Assembly: GCF_026683955.1 (NCBI RefSeq)
Contig: NZ_CP113343.1
Coordinates: 3,844,001 to 3,908,000 of the forward strand
Source: Arthrobacter sp. MMS18-M83
GTDB lineage: Bacteria > Actinomycetota > Actinomycetes > Actinomycetales > Micrococcaceae
Direction: 5' to 3'
Length of the DNA stretch: 64,000 nt
The notes beneath the pieces are model-generated. The model was not told the DNA's origin, made no database searches, and was given only the letters and a program-made list of their open reading frames with translations. The stretch's first letter is position 1. Each line of letters opens with the position of its first letter. A program made the translations under genes and the position numbers. This document shows, piece by piece, positions 36,141 to 45,129 of this stretch.

Positions 36141-38465
36141 ATGGCTGGTGATCCGGAGGCGGCGCCGGAAGCACCGCGCCGCATTGTGGTGATGGGCGTT
36201 TCCGGCTGCGGCAAGACGACCATCGGGGACCTTGTGGCCCGGGAGCTGGGGGTTCCGTTCCTCGACGGCGATTCGCTCCACCCCGTGGAGAACGTTGCCA
36301 AGATGGCTGCCGGAATTCCGCTGACAGATGAGGATCGCTGGCCGTGGCTGGCGACGGTTGGCACCGAACTTGCGAACGCAGGACGCGGCGGGCTGGTGCT
36401 TGCCTGCTCGGCCCTGCGTCGCAGCTACCGGGATGCCATCCGTGAGAAAGCCCCGGACACCATCTTCCTCCACCTGCACGGCAGCAAAGAGGTGCTTAGG
36501 GAACGGACAGAAGGGCGCACTGGCCACTTCATGCCGCCCGCGCTGCTGGATTCGCAGCTCGCCACCTTGGAACCGCTCGACGCCGACGAGGCAGGGATGG
36601 TCGTAGATATCGCCGCCCCCGTCAGCGAAGTGGTGGCTGAGGCGCTGGCTGGAATTGCCGCCGTCGGCCGTTCCGCGGCTCCGGCAACCAAAGGCGCCGG
36701 GGCCGTGGGCACCCAAACGGGCCAGTTCGACGTCGACCTTCAGGCGGCGCCGTTCAACCTCGATGACGACGCCGTTGCATGGGTGGAATCCACGATCGGC
36801 GGCATGAGCCTCGAGGAAAAAATCGGGCAGCTCTTCATCAACCACAACAACGATTACTCCCCGGAGTACCTAGACGGCGTACTGGAGAACTACCACGTCG
36901 GCGGCATGCGATACAGGCCAGGCCCCTCCGCAGCAGTGCAGCAACACATCCGCTATGCCCAGTCCAAAACGCGCATCCCGCTCTTGGTTGCCTCTAATCC
37001 GGAAATGGGGGGAGCAGGAAGCTGCGACGACGGAACTTTTGTGTCGACGCACCTGCAGGCCGGCTCGCACCCGGATAAGTCCATCGCCCGGAAAATGGGT
37101 CAGGTTGCTGGAGTGGAAACTGCGGCTCTGGGCTGCAACTGGGCCTTCGCGCCGATCGTGGACATTCATTACAACTGGCGGAACACGGTCATCTCCACCA
37201 GGGCCTTCGGGAACACGCCGGAAATCGTGGTGGAGCGCGCCAAGGAGTACTTCGACGGGATCAGCGAATCGCCCACCGCCTGTGCCATCAAGCATTTCCC
37301 GGGCGACGGCGTGGACGAACGGGACCAGCACGTGGTTACGTCCTACAACACGCTCGGGTACGCGGACTGGAATGCCAGCTACGGGCACGTTTACCGGGAG
37401 ATGATCGGCTACGGAGTCCAATCGATCATGGTTGGACACATCGGGGCGCCGGAGCTCACGCGGCATTTCCGTCCGGGGACGGAGGACAGGGACATCCTGC
37501 CCGCCACCCTCGCTCCGGAGCTACTCCAGGATCTGCTCCGTGGTGAACTCGGCTTCAACGGCCTGATCCTCACGGATGCCTCACAGATGATCGGCCTCAC
37601 CCAGGCGATGAAGCGCAAAGACCTGGTTCCGGCCACCATCGCAGCCGGCTGTGACATGTTCCTGTTCTTCCGCAACCCCGCGGAGGATTTCCAGTACATG
37701 ATGGACGGCTACAAAACAGGAATCATCACCGAGCGGCGCCTCCACGATGCGCTGCGCCGGATCCTGGCGTTGAAGGCCAGCCTGGGGCTGCACAAGAAGC
37801 TCCCGCAAGAATTGACGCCGCCGCCCGAGGCACTCCGGGTGATTGGCAGCGACGCCCATCTTGCGGTCGCCGCCGAGATCGCAGACAAGACCGTCACCCT
37901 GATCAAGGACACCGCCAGCAACCTGCCTATCACGCCGGAAACGCACAAGCGCATACGCCTGTACGGCATCTCCGGCGGTTCCGATTTCACCAGGGCGGAT
38001 CCGCTGGCCTACTTGGACACGGTCAAGGAAGAGTTGGAAAGCGCAGGCTTTGAAGTCCATGTCTTCAAGACGGCCGGGCAGCGTGAAGCTGCGGGGGAGT
38101 CCGGAGTGAACTTCATGAGCGTCATCGCCGACGAAGCGACCGGCGACTACGCGGACAAGTACGACGCCGCCTTCGTCTTCGCCAATGTCAAGGGCTTCGC
38201 CCAGGAAGCTGCCATCCGCATCAAATGGTCCAGCCCCATGGCGGCGGAAATCCCCTGGTACGTCACTGAGGTCCCCACGGTGTTCGTCTCACTGAACCAG
38301 CCGAACCACTTGATCGATGTGCCGATGGTCAAGACTGCCATCAACGCCCATGCGGGAACTCGCGAGGCCATTCGGGCGACAATCCAGAAAATCCAGGGTA
38401 AGTCCGAGTTCCGGGGAACGTTCAACGAGAACGTGTTCTGCGATTCGTTCGACACCCGGCTGTAG
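36141..38465 (+). CDS. Gluconokinase-GH3 hydrolase fusion
   Basis: One 774-residue frame joins two enzymes. Residues about 13-175 are a GntK-type gluconokinase: P-loop VMGVSGCGKTTIG, FLDGDSLHP, DRWPWL, ACSALRRSYRD and GHFMPP. After an Ala/Gly/Thr linker (about 175-200) comes a glycoside hydrolase family 3 enzyme of roughly 570 residues with KHFPGDGVDERDQH (Asp/His dyad), GLILTDASQMIG (nucleophile Asp) and a GH3 C-terminal domain. No signal peptide is present, so the hydrolase is cytoplasmic. ATG 36141 has TAGGAA upstream; ATG 36120 is the alternative. A GTG at the linker (about 36704) could start the hydrolase alone. This pairing is unusual: a substrate releasing gluconate or a uronate inside the cell would explain it. 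Confidence 0.82.
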   Translation: MAGDPEAAPEAPRRIVVMGVSGCGKTTIGDLVARELGVPFLDGDSLHPVENVAKMAAGIPLTDEDRWPWLATVGTELANAGRGGLVLACSALRRSYRDAIREKAPDTIFLHLHGSKEVLRERTEGRTGHFMPPALLDSQLATLEPLDADEAGMVVDIAAPVSEVVAEALAGIAAVGRSAAPATKGAGAVGTQTGQFDVDLQAAPFNLDDDAVAWVESTIGGMSLEEKIGQLFINHNNDYSPEYLDGVLENYHVGGMRYRPGPSAAVQQHIRYAQSKTRIPLLVASNPEMGGAGSCDDGTFVSTHLQAGSHPDKSIARKMGQVAGVETAALGCNWAFAPIVDIHYNWRNTVISTRAFGNTPEIVVERAKEYFDGISESPTACAIKHFPGDGVDERDQHVVTSYNTLGYADWNASYGHVYREMIGYGVQSIMVGHIGAPELTRHFRPGTEDRDILPATLAPELLQDLLRGELGFNGLILTDASQMIGLTQAMKRKDLVPATIAAGCDMFLFFRNPAEDFQYMMDGYKTGIITERRLHDALRRILALKASLGLHKKLPQELTPPPEALRVIGSDAHLAVAAEIADKTVTLIKDTASNLPITPETHKRIRLYGISGGSDFTRADPLAYLDTVKEELESAGFEVHVFKTAGQREAAGESGVNFMSVIADEATGDYADKYDAAFVFANVKGFAQEAAIRIKWSSPMAAEIPWYVTEVPTVFVSLNQPNHLIDVPMVKTAINAHAGTREAIRATIQKIQGKSEFRGTFNENVFCDSFDTRL

Positions 38466-38500
38466 CGGCGGCCAGTTGTAGCTGCGACAGGCTCCAGCCT

Positions 38501-38541
38501 GTGACTGCCACTCCCCAGCCGCAAGGGGGAGTGGCAGTCAC
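38501..38541. terminator. Hairpin after the fusion gene
   Basis: A perfect 16-base stem GTGACTGCCACTCCCC / GGGGAGTGGCAGTCAC encloses a nine-base loop (AGCCGCAAG). No T-run follows, but position after the last gene of the operon fits a terminator. Confidence 0.6.
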
Positions 38542-38616
38542 GGTCCGGGCGTCCCGGAATGGTCGAGAATCTCCTGAGCTGCACACATTGTCGATGCCTC
38601 GCAGTAGTATGCGGGC

Positions 38617-38886
38617 ATGCCTGACCAGCCCGAGTATCCCGCGCCCCTGAACTCAGTTGGCGCCCCGCCTCCGCGTCAAACGGAACCCCTGTCAACTGTT
38701 TCGAGGGTGCCCGTCATCGCCAAGCTCGTGTGGCCGAAATACCTTCAATACGTTCCGGCCATGGTCACCCGGACGGCAGAGGGCAAAGTGTTGGTGCAAT
38801 GGTGGCCGAACCCTTTCGGATCGGCCACGAGGTTGACCTGGCTGAAAGATACGGACGTGCGGGCCGAACTGCGCTACGAGAGATGA
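38617..38886 (+). CDS. Small hypothetical protein, 89 residues
   Basis: I do not recognise the family. The product has a Pro-rich N-terminus and a mixed hydrophobic/charged C-terminal half (KLVWPKYLQYVPAMV; WWPNPFGSATRLTWLKDTD). ATG 38617 lacks a strong ribosome site. The gene is convergent with the SRAP gene, with one base between the stop codons. Confidence 0.5.
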   Translation: MPDQPEYPAPLNSVGAPPPRQTEPLSTVSRVPVIAKLVWPKYLQYVPAMVTRTAEGKVLVQWWPNPFGSATRLTWLKDTDVRAELRYER

Positions 38887-38887
38887 A

Positions 38888-39622
38888 TCAGGCGGCCGGG
38901 TTCGCGACGTCCACCAACTTGGTGTTGTCGTCCACCAGCTCTACGGGCCTCATCGTCCATGACGACGCCAAGCCATACGCATCTCCAAGCACCACATCCA
39001 AGAGGGCCTGGCCCCGGGTTTCCTTGGGGTCGATCCAATCGTCGATCATGTCCGCAGAAATCGGCACCGGGATCCGGTCATGCAAATTGTGCAGTCTTTC
39101 GTGAACGCCTTCCGGAGGGGAATCCATGGTCAGGATCGAGCAGGACAAACGCCACGCTCCAGGCGCGGACTTGTCTAAGATGCTCTCGTCACGCCACGGC
39201 GCAAACAAACCGGCGAAAGTAATCAGCTCGTCCTGCGGTTCGACGATGTAGCGCTGCTTGGGATCTTTGCGGCCCGGCCCCGACTTCTTCCACTCGTAGT
39301 AGGCAGAAGCCGGGACGACGGCCCGCCACTTAGGCAGGGAAGCTTTGAACACCGGGATTGCCCCAGCGGTTTCCGAACGCGCATTCCATGTGGGTACCTT
39401 CGAATCGAAGGACTTTGAAAATGATGGAACCAAGCCCCACCGCCCGGCCGCGAGCTCCCGTCCGACTGAACCGTCTCCTGCCCGCCCCCTCAGGAAGACC
39501 ACAGGGTCAGTCGGATTGATCTGGAGCGTTGGTGAGGGGTAGTCGGTATCACCCCGCAGCACAGCACCGAGCTTCCTCGAGAGATAGTCTGCCTCGAAAC
39601 CGACACTGAACCGACCGCACAT
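38888..39622 (-). CDS. SOS response-associated peptidase (SRAP/YedK family)
   Basis: A 244-residue SRAP-domain protein that forms covalent links with abasic sites in single-stranded DNA. The start is fixed at 39622 by the required N-terminal MCGRF, whose Cys2 becomes the reactive residue after methionine removal. Also seen are INPTDPVVFLR, WNARSETA, YYEWKK with the catalytic Glu, and HDRIPVPI with the active-site His. A longer in-frame opening upstream is therefore rejected. Confidence 0.92.
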   Translation of the reverse strand: MCGRFSVGFEADYLSRKLGAVLRGDTDYPSPTLQINPTDPVVFLRGRAGDGSVGRELAAGRWGLVPSFSKSFDSKVPTWNARSETAGAIPVFKASLPKWRAVVPASAYYEWKKSGPGRKDPKQRYIVEPQDELITFAGLFAPWRDESILDKSAPGAWRLSCSILTMDSPPEGVHERLHNLHDRIPVPISADMIDDWIDPKETRGQALLDVVLGDAYGLASSWTMRPVELVDDNTKLVDVANPAA

Positions 39623-39728
39623 ATCGACATTCTCGCCCAGCGCTTGGGACAACGCCAGTCTTCGGCGACCATACTGGAGCAAGATCGAAGAACCCATATC
39701 CTGACAACCCGGACATTTGGAGGGCCCC

Positions 39729-40265
39729 ATGAGCAACCCCCGTGGCGAGGACACGCCGCTGGCCAAGGGCAGCCCCACCCGATTGACCGGGCCTGTATTG
39801 GCAGGGGTGCTCCCGAATCAGCCTGCCATGGTGGTTGAGAGGGCCGCGGAAGTAGCACTTACGGGCGGATTGGAACTGGTCCTGGCCTTCGCTGATGTCA
39901 CCCGTTTTCCTGCGGCTGGGGACCGGGACGGGCATCTGGCGGCCCAGCCGATCGATCCTGACGGAATCGACGACGACGCCGCGGCCATTTCGGAGTCGCT
40001 GCGGTCCCGCATCGCGGATCAACTCAACGGATCGGGTGTGCAGTGGTCATTTGTCGCACTCGCGGGCGAGCCTGCGAGGTCATTGGGCCGCTATGCCGCG
40101 AGTATCAACGCCTCCATGATCGTCGTGGGAACCAAGGAACATGGCCTCGGTCCGAAGTTTGAAGGATTAGTCACTGGATCGGTAGCGTTGCACTTGGCCC
40201 ATCGCCAAAACTGCCCCGTGCTCATGGTTCCCTTGGGCCATCACGACGCAAGCAGGGATCAATGA
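39729..40265 (+). CDS. Universal stress protein (UspA family)
   Basis: A 178-residue single-domain Usp. The C-terminal nucleotide-binding signature is present as VGTKEHGLGPKFEGLVTGSV followed by HLAHRQNCPVLMVP. GGAGGG lies just before ATG 39729; a TTG at 39717 is a less likely start. It is divergent from SRAP and its stop overlaps the first fluoride-channel gene as ATGA, so it shares that operon. Confidence 0.88.
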   Translation: MSNPRGEDTPLAKGSPTRLTGPVLAGVLPNQPAMVVERAAEVALTGGLELVLAFADVTRFPAAGDRDGHLAAQPIDPDGIDDDAAAISESLRSRIADQLNGSGVQWSFVALAGEPARSLGRYAASINASMIVVGTKEHGLGPKFEGLVTGSVALHLAHRQNCPVLMVPLGHHDASRDQ

Positions 40266-40765
40266 AGGAAAGCAGCACGGCCGCGCCCGGCGCTAAAACG
40301 CAGGCGGCGCGACCAAAGGATGAGCGACAGCACCGCCCGCTCCATCTGCATGGGCGGTTCGTTCTCCTCGTGGCGGCTGGAGGAATCCTCGGCGCCCTAA
40401 GCCGCTACTGGTTTGGCATGGCCGTTCCGGCGCCGGACGCGTGGCCGCTGCCCACTTTGCTTATCAATCTGTCCGGCGCGCTCGCGCTCGGCTGGCTCCT
40501 CGAAGCGCTTGCTCGGAGCGGGCCCGACGCCGGACTCCGCCGGGTTGCACGGCTCGGCATCGGGAGTGGTTTCCTCGGGGCCTACACCACTTACAGCACC
40601 CTAGCGCTGGACTCCTTGCATCTCTTCGGCGCCGGCCGGGGAATGGACGCTCTGTGGTACCTGGCAGCCAGCCTGTTCGGCGGTGCCGCGGCCACAACCC
40701 TGGGTATCTGGCTTGGAGCGTTCCGGCACAAGTCCGCCCAACAGATGCAGAAGGCCCAACCATGA
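40262..40765 (+). CDS. crcB: Fluoride channel subunit CrcB/FluC (first)
   Basis: A 167-residue small membrane protein with about four transmembrane segments that forms a fluoride export channel. Motifs are LLINLSGALALG and the pore segment GFLGAYTTYSTLALDS. The N-terminus (about 35 residues) is hydrophilic and longer than usual. It pairs with the second subunit, whose start overlaps its stop as ATGA, as in Gram-positive heterodimeric channels. No fluoride riboswitch was recognised upstream. Confidence 0.92.
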   Translation: MKESSTAAPGAKTQAARPKDERQHRPLHLHGRFVLLVAAGGILGALSRYWFGMAVPAPDAWPLPTLLINLSGALALGWLLEALARSGPDAGLRRVARLGIGSGFLGAYTTYSTLALDSLHLFGAGRGMDALWYLAASLFGGAAATTLGIWLGAFRHKSAQQMQKAQP

Positions 40766-41130
40766 CTGTCCTCCTGATCGCACTCACGGGCGGCGCAGGG
40801 GCGGCCGCCCGGTTCGTGGTGGATGGCCTGGTCCGTTCCTGGGCCCGGACCGCCCTGCCGCTGGGCACCATTTTCATCAACGTCTCCGGCTCACTGCTCA
40901 TGGGGATCTTGGCAGGACTGGTCATGGCCCATCAGGCTCCTGAATCCCTTCAGTTGATTCTCGGTACCGGATTCCTGGGTGGATACACGACCTTCAGCAC
41001 AGCAAGCCTGGAGACTGTCAGGCTTGTCCAGAGCGGCCGGACGGGCCTGGCCCTCCTCAACGGAGCGGGCACAATGGCCGCTTGTGTCGGCGCCGCAGCA
41101 GCCGGTGTCGGGCTAGTTCTCTTGCTCTGA
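40762..41130 (+). CDS. crcB: Fluoride channel subunit CrcB/FluC (second)
   Basis: A 122-residue four-segment membrane protein with IFINVSGSLLMG and GFLGGYTTFSTASLET, of the usual length for the family. It is the last gene of the Usp-crcB-crcB group and ends ten bases from the restored stop codon of the convergent LysR gene. Confidence 0.93.
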   Translation: MTVLLIALTGGAGAAARFVVDGLVRSWARTALPLGTIFINVSGSLLMGILAGLVMAHQAPESLQLILGTGFLGGYTTFSTASLETVRLVQSGRTGLALLNGAGTMAACVGAAAAGVGLVLLL

Positions 41131-41139
41131 AGCGGCGTG

Positions 41140-41990
41140 TCAGCTGTAAAGCCCCGCCAGCAACTCAACAATGCGTTCGCGCTCCCGCGGCGGGTCCTTC
41201 TTCGACCAAGCCGCATAGACGGGGACGGGCGGGCATCGCGCACCGGACGGTAGACGAGGCCGCGCCGTCGATACTGGTACACCGTCGACTCGGCGGTGAT
41301 GCCGCGCGCCGCACCGCTGCCGATGAGCGTCAGCCAGTCGTCGACGTCGTGAATGGCGATTACCTCCTGCGGGCGAGCCTGCTCGGGCCAGAGCTCAAGG
41401 GTGGTGCTGCCTGTACGGAGATCCATCGCCACCGGCCGCTGGGCAATCTGCGCAAGCGTCACCGTCCGTCTGGGCGCCAGAGGATCGTCCGAGGACATGA
41501 CACAGTAGCGCTTCTCCGCACCAATGCGGATGTGCTCGACGGCGGCCGCTTCAGGCAGGCGCCGAAGGATGGCGAAGTCGGTGGTCCCGTCGGCGAGCCC
41601 CGCCGTCGGGCTGTTGGAGTGGATGAGCCGAAGTTCCGTGTCGGCGAACGTGGCGGTCCACCGTCTCTGGAACTCGGTGGTGTGCTCTCCCAGGGCGGAC
41701 CACGCGTAGCCGATCCGTATTTTGTCCGTTCCGGCCCGCGCCTCCTGTTCCAGCTCGGCAAGGAGCGTGAGCAGGCGCCGCGCCTTGGCCAGCACCCGCT
41801 CACTGCCGGGGGTCAGGGCCACGCTCCGAGTGGTGCGTTCAACGAGCTTCACGCCGAGAGTGTGCTCCAGTGCGGCGATGTTGCGCGACACGGCCGCCTG
41901 GGACATCCGGAGCTCAATGGCAGCGTCGGTGAAGCTGCCCTCCTCGGCTACCGGCACCAGGCAGCGCAACTGCCTTAACTCCACGCCCAT
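41140..41990 (-). pseudogene. LysR-family regulator with a one-base frameshift near its 3' end
   Basis: ATG 41990 (MGVELRQLRCLVPVAEEGSF) starts a LysR protein with an N-terminal helix-turn-helix (FTDAAIELRMSQAAVSRNIAA) and a substrate-binding domain. Near 41250, after VYRPVRDA, the reading frame shifts; read as it stands, the protein continues as unlikely Arg/Pro-rich sequence to 40950. One extra C in the GCCCGCCC stretch restores VPVYAAWSKKDPPRER and a stop at 41140, the normal ending and length (about 283 residues). The effect on function is probably the loss of the last 30 residues. It is divergent from the EamA gene at 42076, its likely target. Confidence 0.8.
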
Positions 41991-42075
41991 GCCCCCATCA
42001 TATTCATGCATTCACCGTATAAATTGGGCGGTCCATGCATTTTTGGTGATGCGGGCTGGGGCGCAGAATTCCCTC

Positions 42076-42954
42076 ATGAGCGAAAGAAGCGCAGTCATCG
42101 GGTCCGGAGGGTCGCCGTCGCAAAAGGCGGGCGGCGTGGCAACGCTTGTGGCCAGTTCGCTGTCCAACCAGCTGGGTGCCGCGAGTGGCTCCCTCGCATT
42201 CCCCATCATTGGACCCCTGGGGGTTGTTGCGGTCCGCCAACTCGTGGCCGCCGCAGTTCTCTTGCCCATCGTTCGTCCGCGGTTGCGCGAATTCAGTTGG
42301 CGGCAGTGGTGGCCTGTGCTCCTCCTGGCCGTGGTGTTCGGGACCATGAACCTCTGCCTGTGCGCATCCATCCAACGGATCGGGCTGGGTTTAGCCGTGA
42401 CACTGGAATTCCTGGGACCCTTGGCTGTCGCACTGCTCAGTTCGCGCCGTAAGAGCAGCGCCGTGTGTGCTGTGGCCGCGGGTGCCGGCGTAGTGGCGAT
42501 TACCCAGCCGGACGCATCAATGGACTATGCCGGCATCGGTCTCGGACTCGTCGCCGCGTGCAGCTGGGCTTTCTACATCCTGCTGAACCGAACCGTCGGA
42601 AAACGCATCCAGGGTATCCAGGGGACAGCTGCCGCAACGGGGGTGTCGGCAACGCTGTACTTACCGGTCGCCGTCGCGATCTTTGTGGGCCAGCCGCTGG
42701 ACGGCTTTGCCATCATCTGCGCTGTCAGTGCCGGCATCCTGGCCTCCGTGCTGCCTTACGTTGCAGATCTGATCGCGCTGCGCCGGGTCCCGGCCCAGCT
42801 GTTTGGTGTGCTCATGAGCATCAATCCGGTGTTCGCAGCGATCATTGGATCGCTTGCCCTAAACCAGGAACTCAATGTTGGGCAGTGGGCCGGGATTGCG
42901 CTGATCATCGCGGCCAACGCCGGTGCGCTGCTGCTGCGGGGCGGAAAGCAGTAG
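42076..42954 (+). CDS. EamA/DMT-family exporter
   Basis: A 292-residue drug/metabolite transporter with ten hydrophobic segments arranged as two EamA repeats (GSLAFPIIGPLGVVAVRQL; SWAFYILLNRTVG; GVLMSINPVFAAIIG). It resembles RhtA-type exporters of amino acids and related metabolites. ATG 42076 is chosen; the frame is open upstream but runs into the divergent LysR gene. Control by that LysR protein is likely. Confidence 0.88.
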   Translation: MSERSAVIGSGGSPSQKAGGVATLVASSLSNQLGAASGSLAFPIIGPLGVVAVRQLVAAAVLLPIVRPRLREFSWRQWWPVLLLAVVFGTMNLCLCASIQRIGLGLAVTLEFLGPLAVALLSSRRKSSAVCAVAAGAGVVAITQPDASMDYAGIGLGLVAACSWAFYILLNRTVGKRIQGIQGTAAATGVSATLYLPVAVAIFVGQPLDGFAIICAVSAGILASVLPYVADLIALRRVPAQLFGVLMSINPVFAAIIGSLALNQELNVGQWAGIALIIAANAGALLLRGGKQ

Positions 42955-42961
42955 GGCAGCG

Positions 42962-44194
42962 TCAGGCCTCAGCCTCCCTAAGAGCCTGCTCCTCGTGTCG
43001 GTAGCCGACCGTCTCGTAAGCGACGACGATGAGCGCGGGCGATGCAGCGACGAGGAGCAGCGCGGCGCCCACACTCGCGCCGAGGCCCACCGCGACTACC
43101 GCGGATACAAGGGCGAGCGCGGCCGCGCTGAATATCCAGATGTGGTAGCGGTCGGCAGTGCGCAGCAGGAGTGAGTAGATGGTCACGAGGGTCAGTTCGA
43201 AGACGAACACTGGAAGGGCGACGGCGAGCACTGTGGCGGTGGCGTCGATGTGGCTCCCACCGGAGATGAAGATCGCCGCGCCATGGAGGCCGGCGCCGGT
43301 GCAGACGACCGCGGCGAACACGACGATGTGCAGGTAGCTCCATCCGAACGCGCGACGGCGATGATGTCCCAGTACCCGCCCGGATGGGACAGTGAAATAC
43401 AACCACCACATCGCGAAGGCGAGGGCGGTGCCGCCGGAGGCGACGAGCACGACCTCGACCGACCAACCCGACCGGTCGACGACGGCCGAGATCGCGAGCA
43501 CAGCGCCGAGGATCACCTCGCCGAGTGTGATGATCACGAGCAGCGAGTACCGTTCAGCGATGTGGTGCGGATGCCAGGGGGTGCCACCGTCCTTGCGCTC
43601 GGCGAGGAGCGGGCCCAACAACTCGACACCGACGAGAGCCGCGATGATCCACGACGTCGACCCGATCGGGAGCGAGGCGAAGATGAGTACCACCCATCCG
43701 ACCTGGGCCACCGAAACGGCAGCCACGTAGGTCAGGCACGCCCGCCGATGCTCAGGATCATGGCGCGCAGCGCGCAGCCAGAGAGCGACCGCGGCGACAC
43801 GCATGATCACGTACCCGCTTACCATGATCGCGTTGTTGACATGGCGGCCTTCGTCGATCGACCGGAAGAAGGGTGGCATGCCGAGGGCGATCACGAGCAC
43901 CCCGATCATCTCGATCAACGTCGCGATGCGGAAGAACACGTCGTCGTTGTCATATGCGGAGGCCAGCCACGAGTAGTTGACCCACGCCCAGCTGATCGCG
44001 AAGACCCCAAGAACGAACCCGGTGACCGCGGCCGACCAATGTCCTTTCTCGAAGAGCAGCGCCGTCTGCGTCGAGACCGCACTGAAGGCCACGACGAAGA
44101 CGAGGTCGAAGAGAAGCTCGAGCGGCGTCGAGGTCCGGTGTTGCTCGGCTGGATCGCGCCCCGACATACGTCCGAGCCGATGAGTGAGGCTCAT
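42962..44194 (-). CDS. Low temperature requirement protein A (LtrA) family
   Basis: A 410-residue membrane protein with about eleven hydrophobic segments. The N-terminal LELLFDLVFVVAFSAV, AWVNYSWLASAYDNDD and HIAERYSLLVIITLGEVILG motifs are characteristic of LtrA. The function is not established. Composition is slightly unlike its neighbours. It borders the decayed patch to its right. Confidence 0.88.
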   Translation of the reverse strand: MSLTHRLGRMSGRDPAEQHRTSTPLELLFDLVFVVAFSAVSTQTALLFEKGHWSAAVTGFVLGVFAISWAWVNYSWLASAYDNDDVFFRIATLIEMIGVLVIALGMPPFFRSIDEGRHVNNAIMVSGYVIMRVAAVALWLRAARHDPEHRRACLTYVAAVSVAQVGWVVLIFASLPIGSTSWIIAALVGVELLGPLLAERKDGGTPWHPHHIAERYSLLVIITLGEVILGAVLAISAVVDRSGWSVEVVLVASGGTALAFAMWWLYFTVPSGRVLGHHRRRAFGWSYLHIVVFAAVVCTGAGLHGAAIFISGGSHIDATATVLAVALPVFVFELTLVTIYSLLLRTADRYHIWIFSAAALALVSAVVAVGLGASVGAALLLVAASPALIVVAYETVGYRHEEQALREAEA

Positions 44195-44262
44195 ACATGA
44201 AAGTTACTCCGATGGGGCGCTGCCGGGGAGGACTATCCGCCCCACGGGCAGGATCGGGCGCA

Positions 44263-44702
44263 TGGCAAAGAAGACATTCCGCCGACGCTGACGGGTTGCC
44301 TACGCTCCCGATCCCCTTCCAAGTCAGGATTAACTTCTATAACGTCAAGGCCATGAACACGGTCCCGGAGGCTGGCGAACCCGTGGAACCGTTCCGTGTC
44401 GTCATCGGCTTCAACAATCAGGAACTCTCGACTTTGGTGTTCCGGCCATCCCCTTCACCAGCACCACTGATGCGGTGGATCATGTCGCCGCGAAGACCTG
44501 CTGCTTCGCCGTCACCTCAGATGAGGCGGGCGCCCCCACAACGTGCGCCCCGCACGGCTACGACGACCTGTTTGCGCGGAAGATAGTGCCGAACCCGGTG
44601 CTTGTTCCCCAAGATGTGTACGAGACGAAGACCAGACGGTGGAGGACGGAATGGCCCACGCTGACGGTGCTGCCATGGCCCACAGACGAAAAACCGCGTT
44701 AA
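44263..44702 (+). pseudogene. Nucleotidyltransferase-like (DUF925-type) remnant with a frameshift
   Basis: Protein-like sequence runs in one frame from about LPTLPIPFQVRINFYNVKA to ELSTLVFR, then changes frame near 44447-44452 and continues as IPFTSTTDAVDHVAAKTCCF, APHGYDDLFARKIVPNP and RRWRTEWPTLTVLPWP to 44702. One extra G in CGGCC would join them. The second half resembles the C-terminus of DUF925 nucleotidyltransferase-like proteins; this is tentative. No N-terminal domain is recognisable upstream, so the gene is probably truncated as well. Confidence 0.5.
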
Positions 44703-44718
44703 CCCACCCACGTACCCT

Positions 44719-44742
44719 CACTAGTAAGTATACTTACTAGTG
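44719..44742. promoter_or_regulatory. 24-bp perfect palindrome, probable operator
   Basis: CACTAGTAAGTATACTTACTAGTG reads the same on both strands. Its AT-rich centre and length are typical of TetR- or PadR/MarR-type operators. It lies 50 bases before the small membrane-protein gene at 44793. No such regulator gene is adjacent. Confidence 0.7.
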
Positions 44743-44792
44743 AATGCCCGAGGCCGCCGGCCAGGGCACGCAAACAAACAAGGGAGACTCAC

Positions 44793-44939
44793 ATGTTGCT
44801 TTGGATAGCCATCGTTATCGCCGTTCTCTGGCTTCTCGGCTTTATCGGCAACATCGGCGGCGGGCTCATTCACCTGCTTCTGGTTATTGCCGTGGTCGTT
44901 TTGATTTTCCACTTCATCCGCGGCAGGTCACGCGTGTAG
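44793..44939 (+). CDS. Small lmo0937-like membrane protein, 48 residues
   Basis: ATG 44793 follows AGGGAGA and opens 48 codons for a peptide almost wholly made of two hydrophobic helices joined by GFIGNIGGG and ending in a basic tail (FHFIRGRSRV). This fits the tiny lmo0937-type membrane proteins, whose function is unknown. The palindromic operator upstream and the ideal ribosome site support that it is a real, regulated gene amid decayed neighbours. Confidence 0.75.
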   Translation: MLLWIAIVIAVLWLLGFIGNIGGGLIHLLLVIAVVVLIFHFIRGRSRV

Positions 44940-45129
44940 GGGTCTATGCCGGTTTCGATGACGGCGCCGTTGGCCGGCGAAGGACCGACCAACGGGCGAG
45001 GCTTGCGCCGGAGCTTTCCGCCCAGAAGCTTATGGGTTTGAATTGGTGTTCCTAGCCGTCCGGGTGGATTTCCCTCGCACTCACCCGCCCAGACTACGGC
45101 GTGAGGCCACCCACGTCGGGACCTAGCCT

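Noticed and set aside
39623..40261. Fluoride riboswitch before the crcB pair
   Set aside because: No crcB-motif pseudoknot could be recognised upstream of the Usp gene or crcB.
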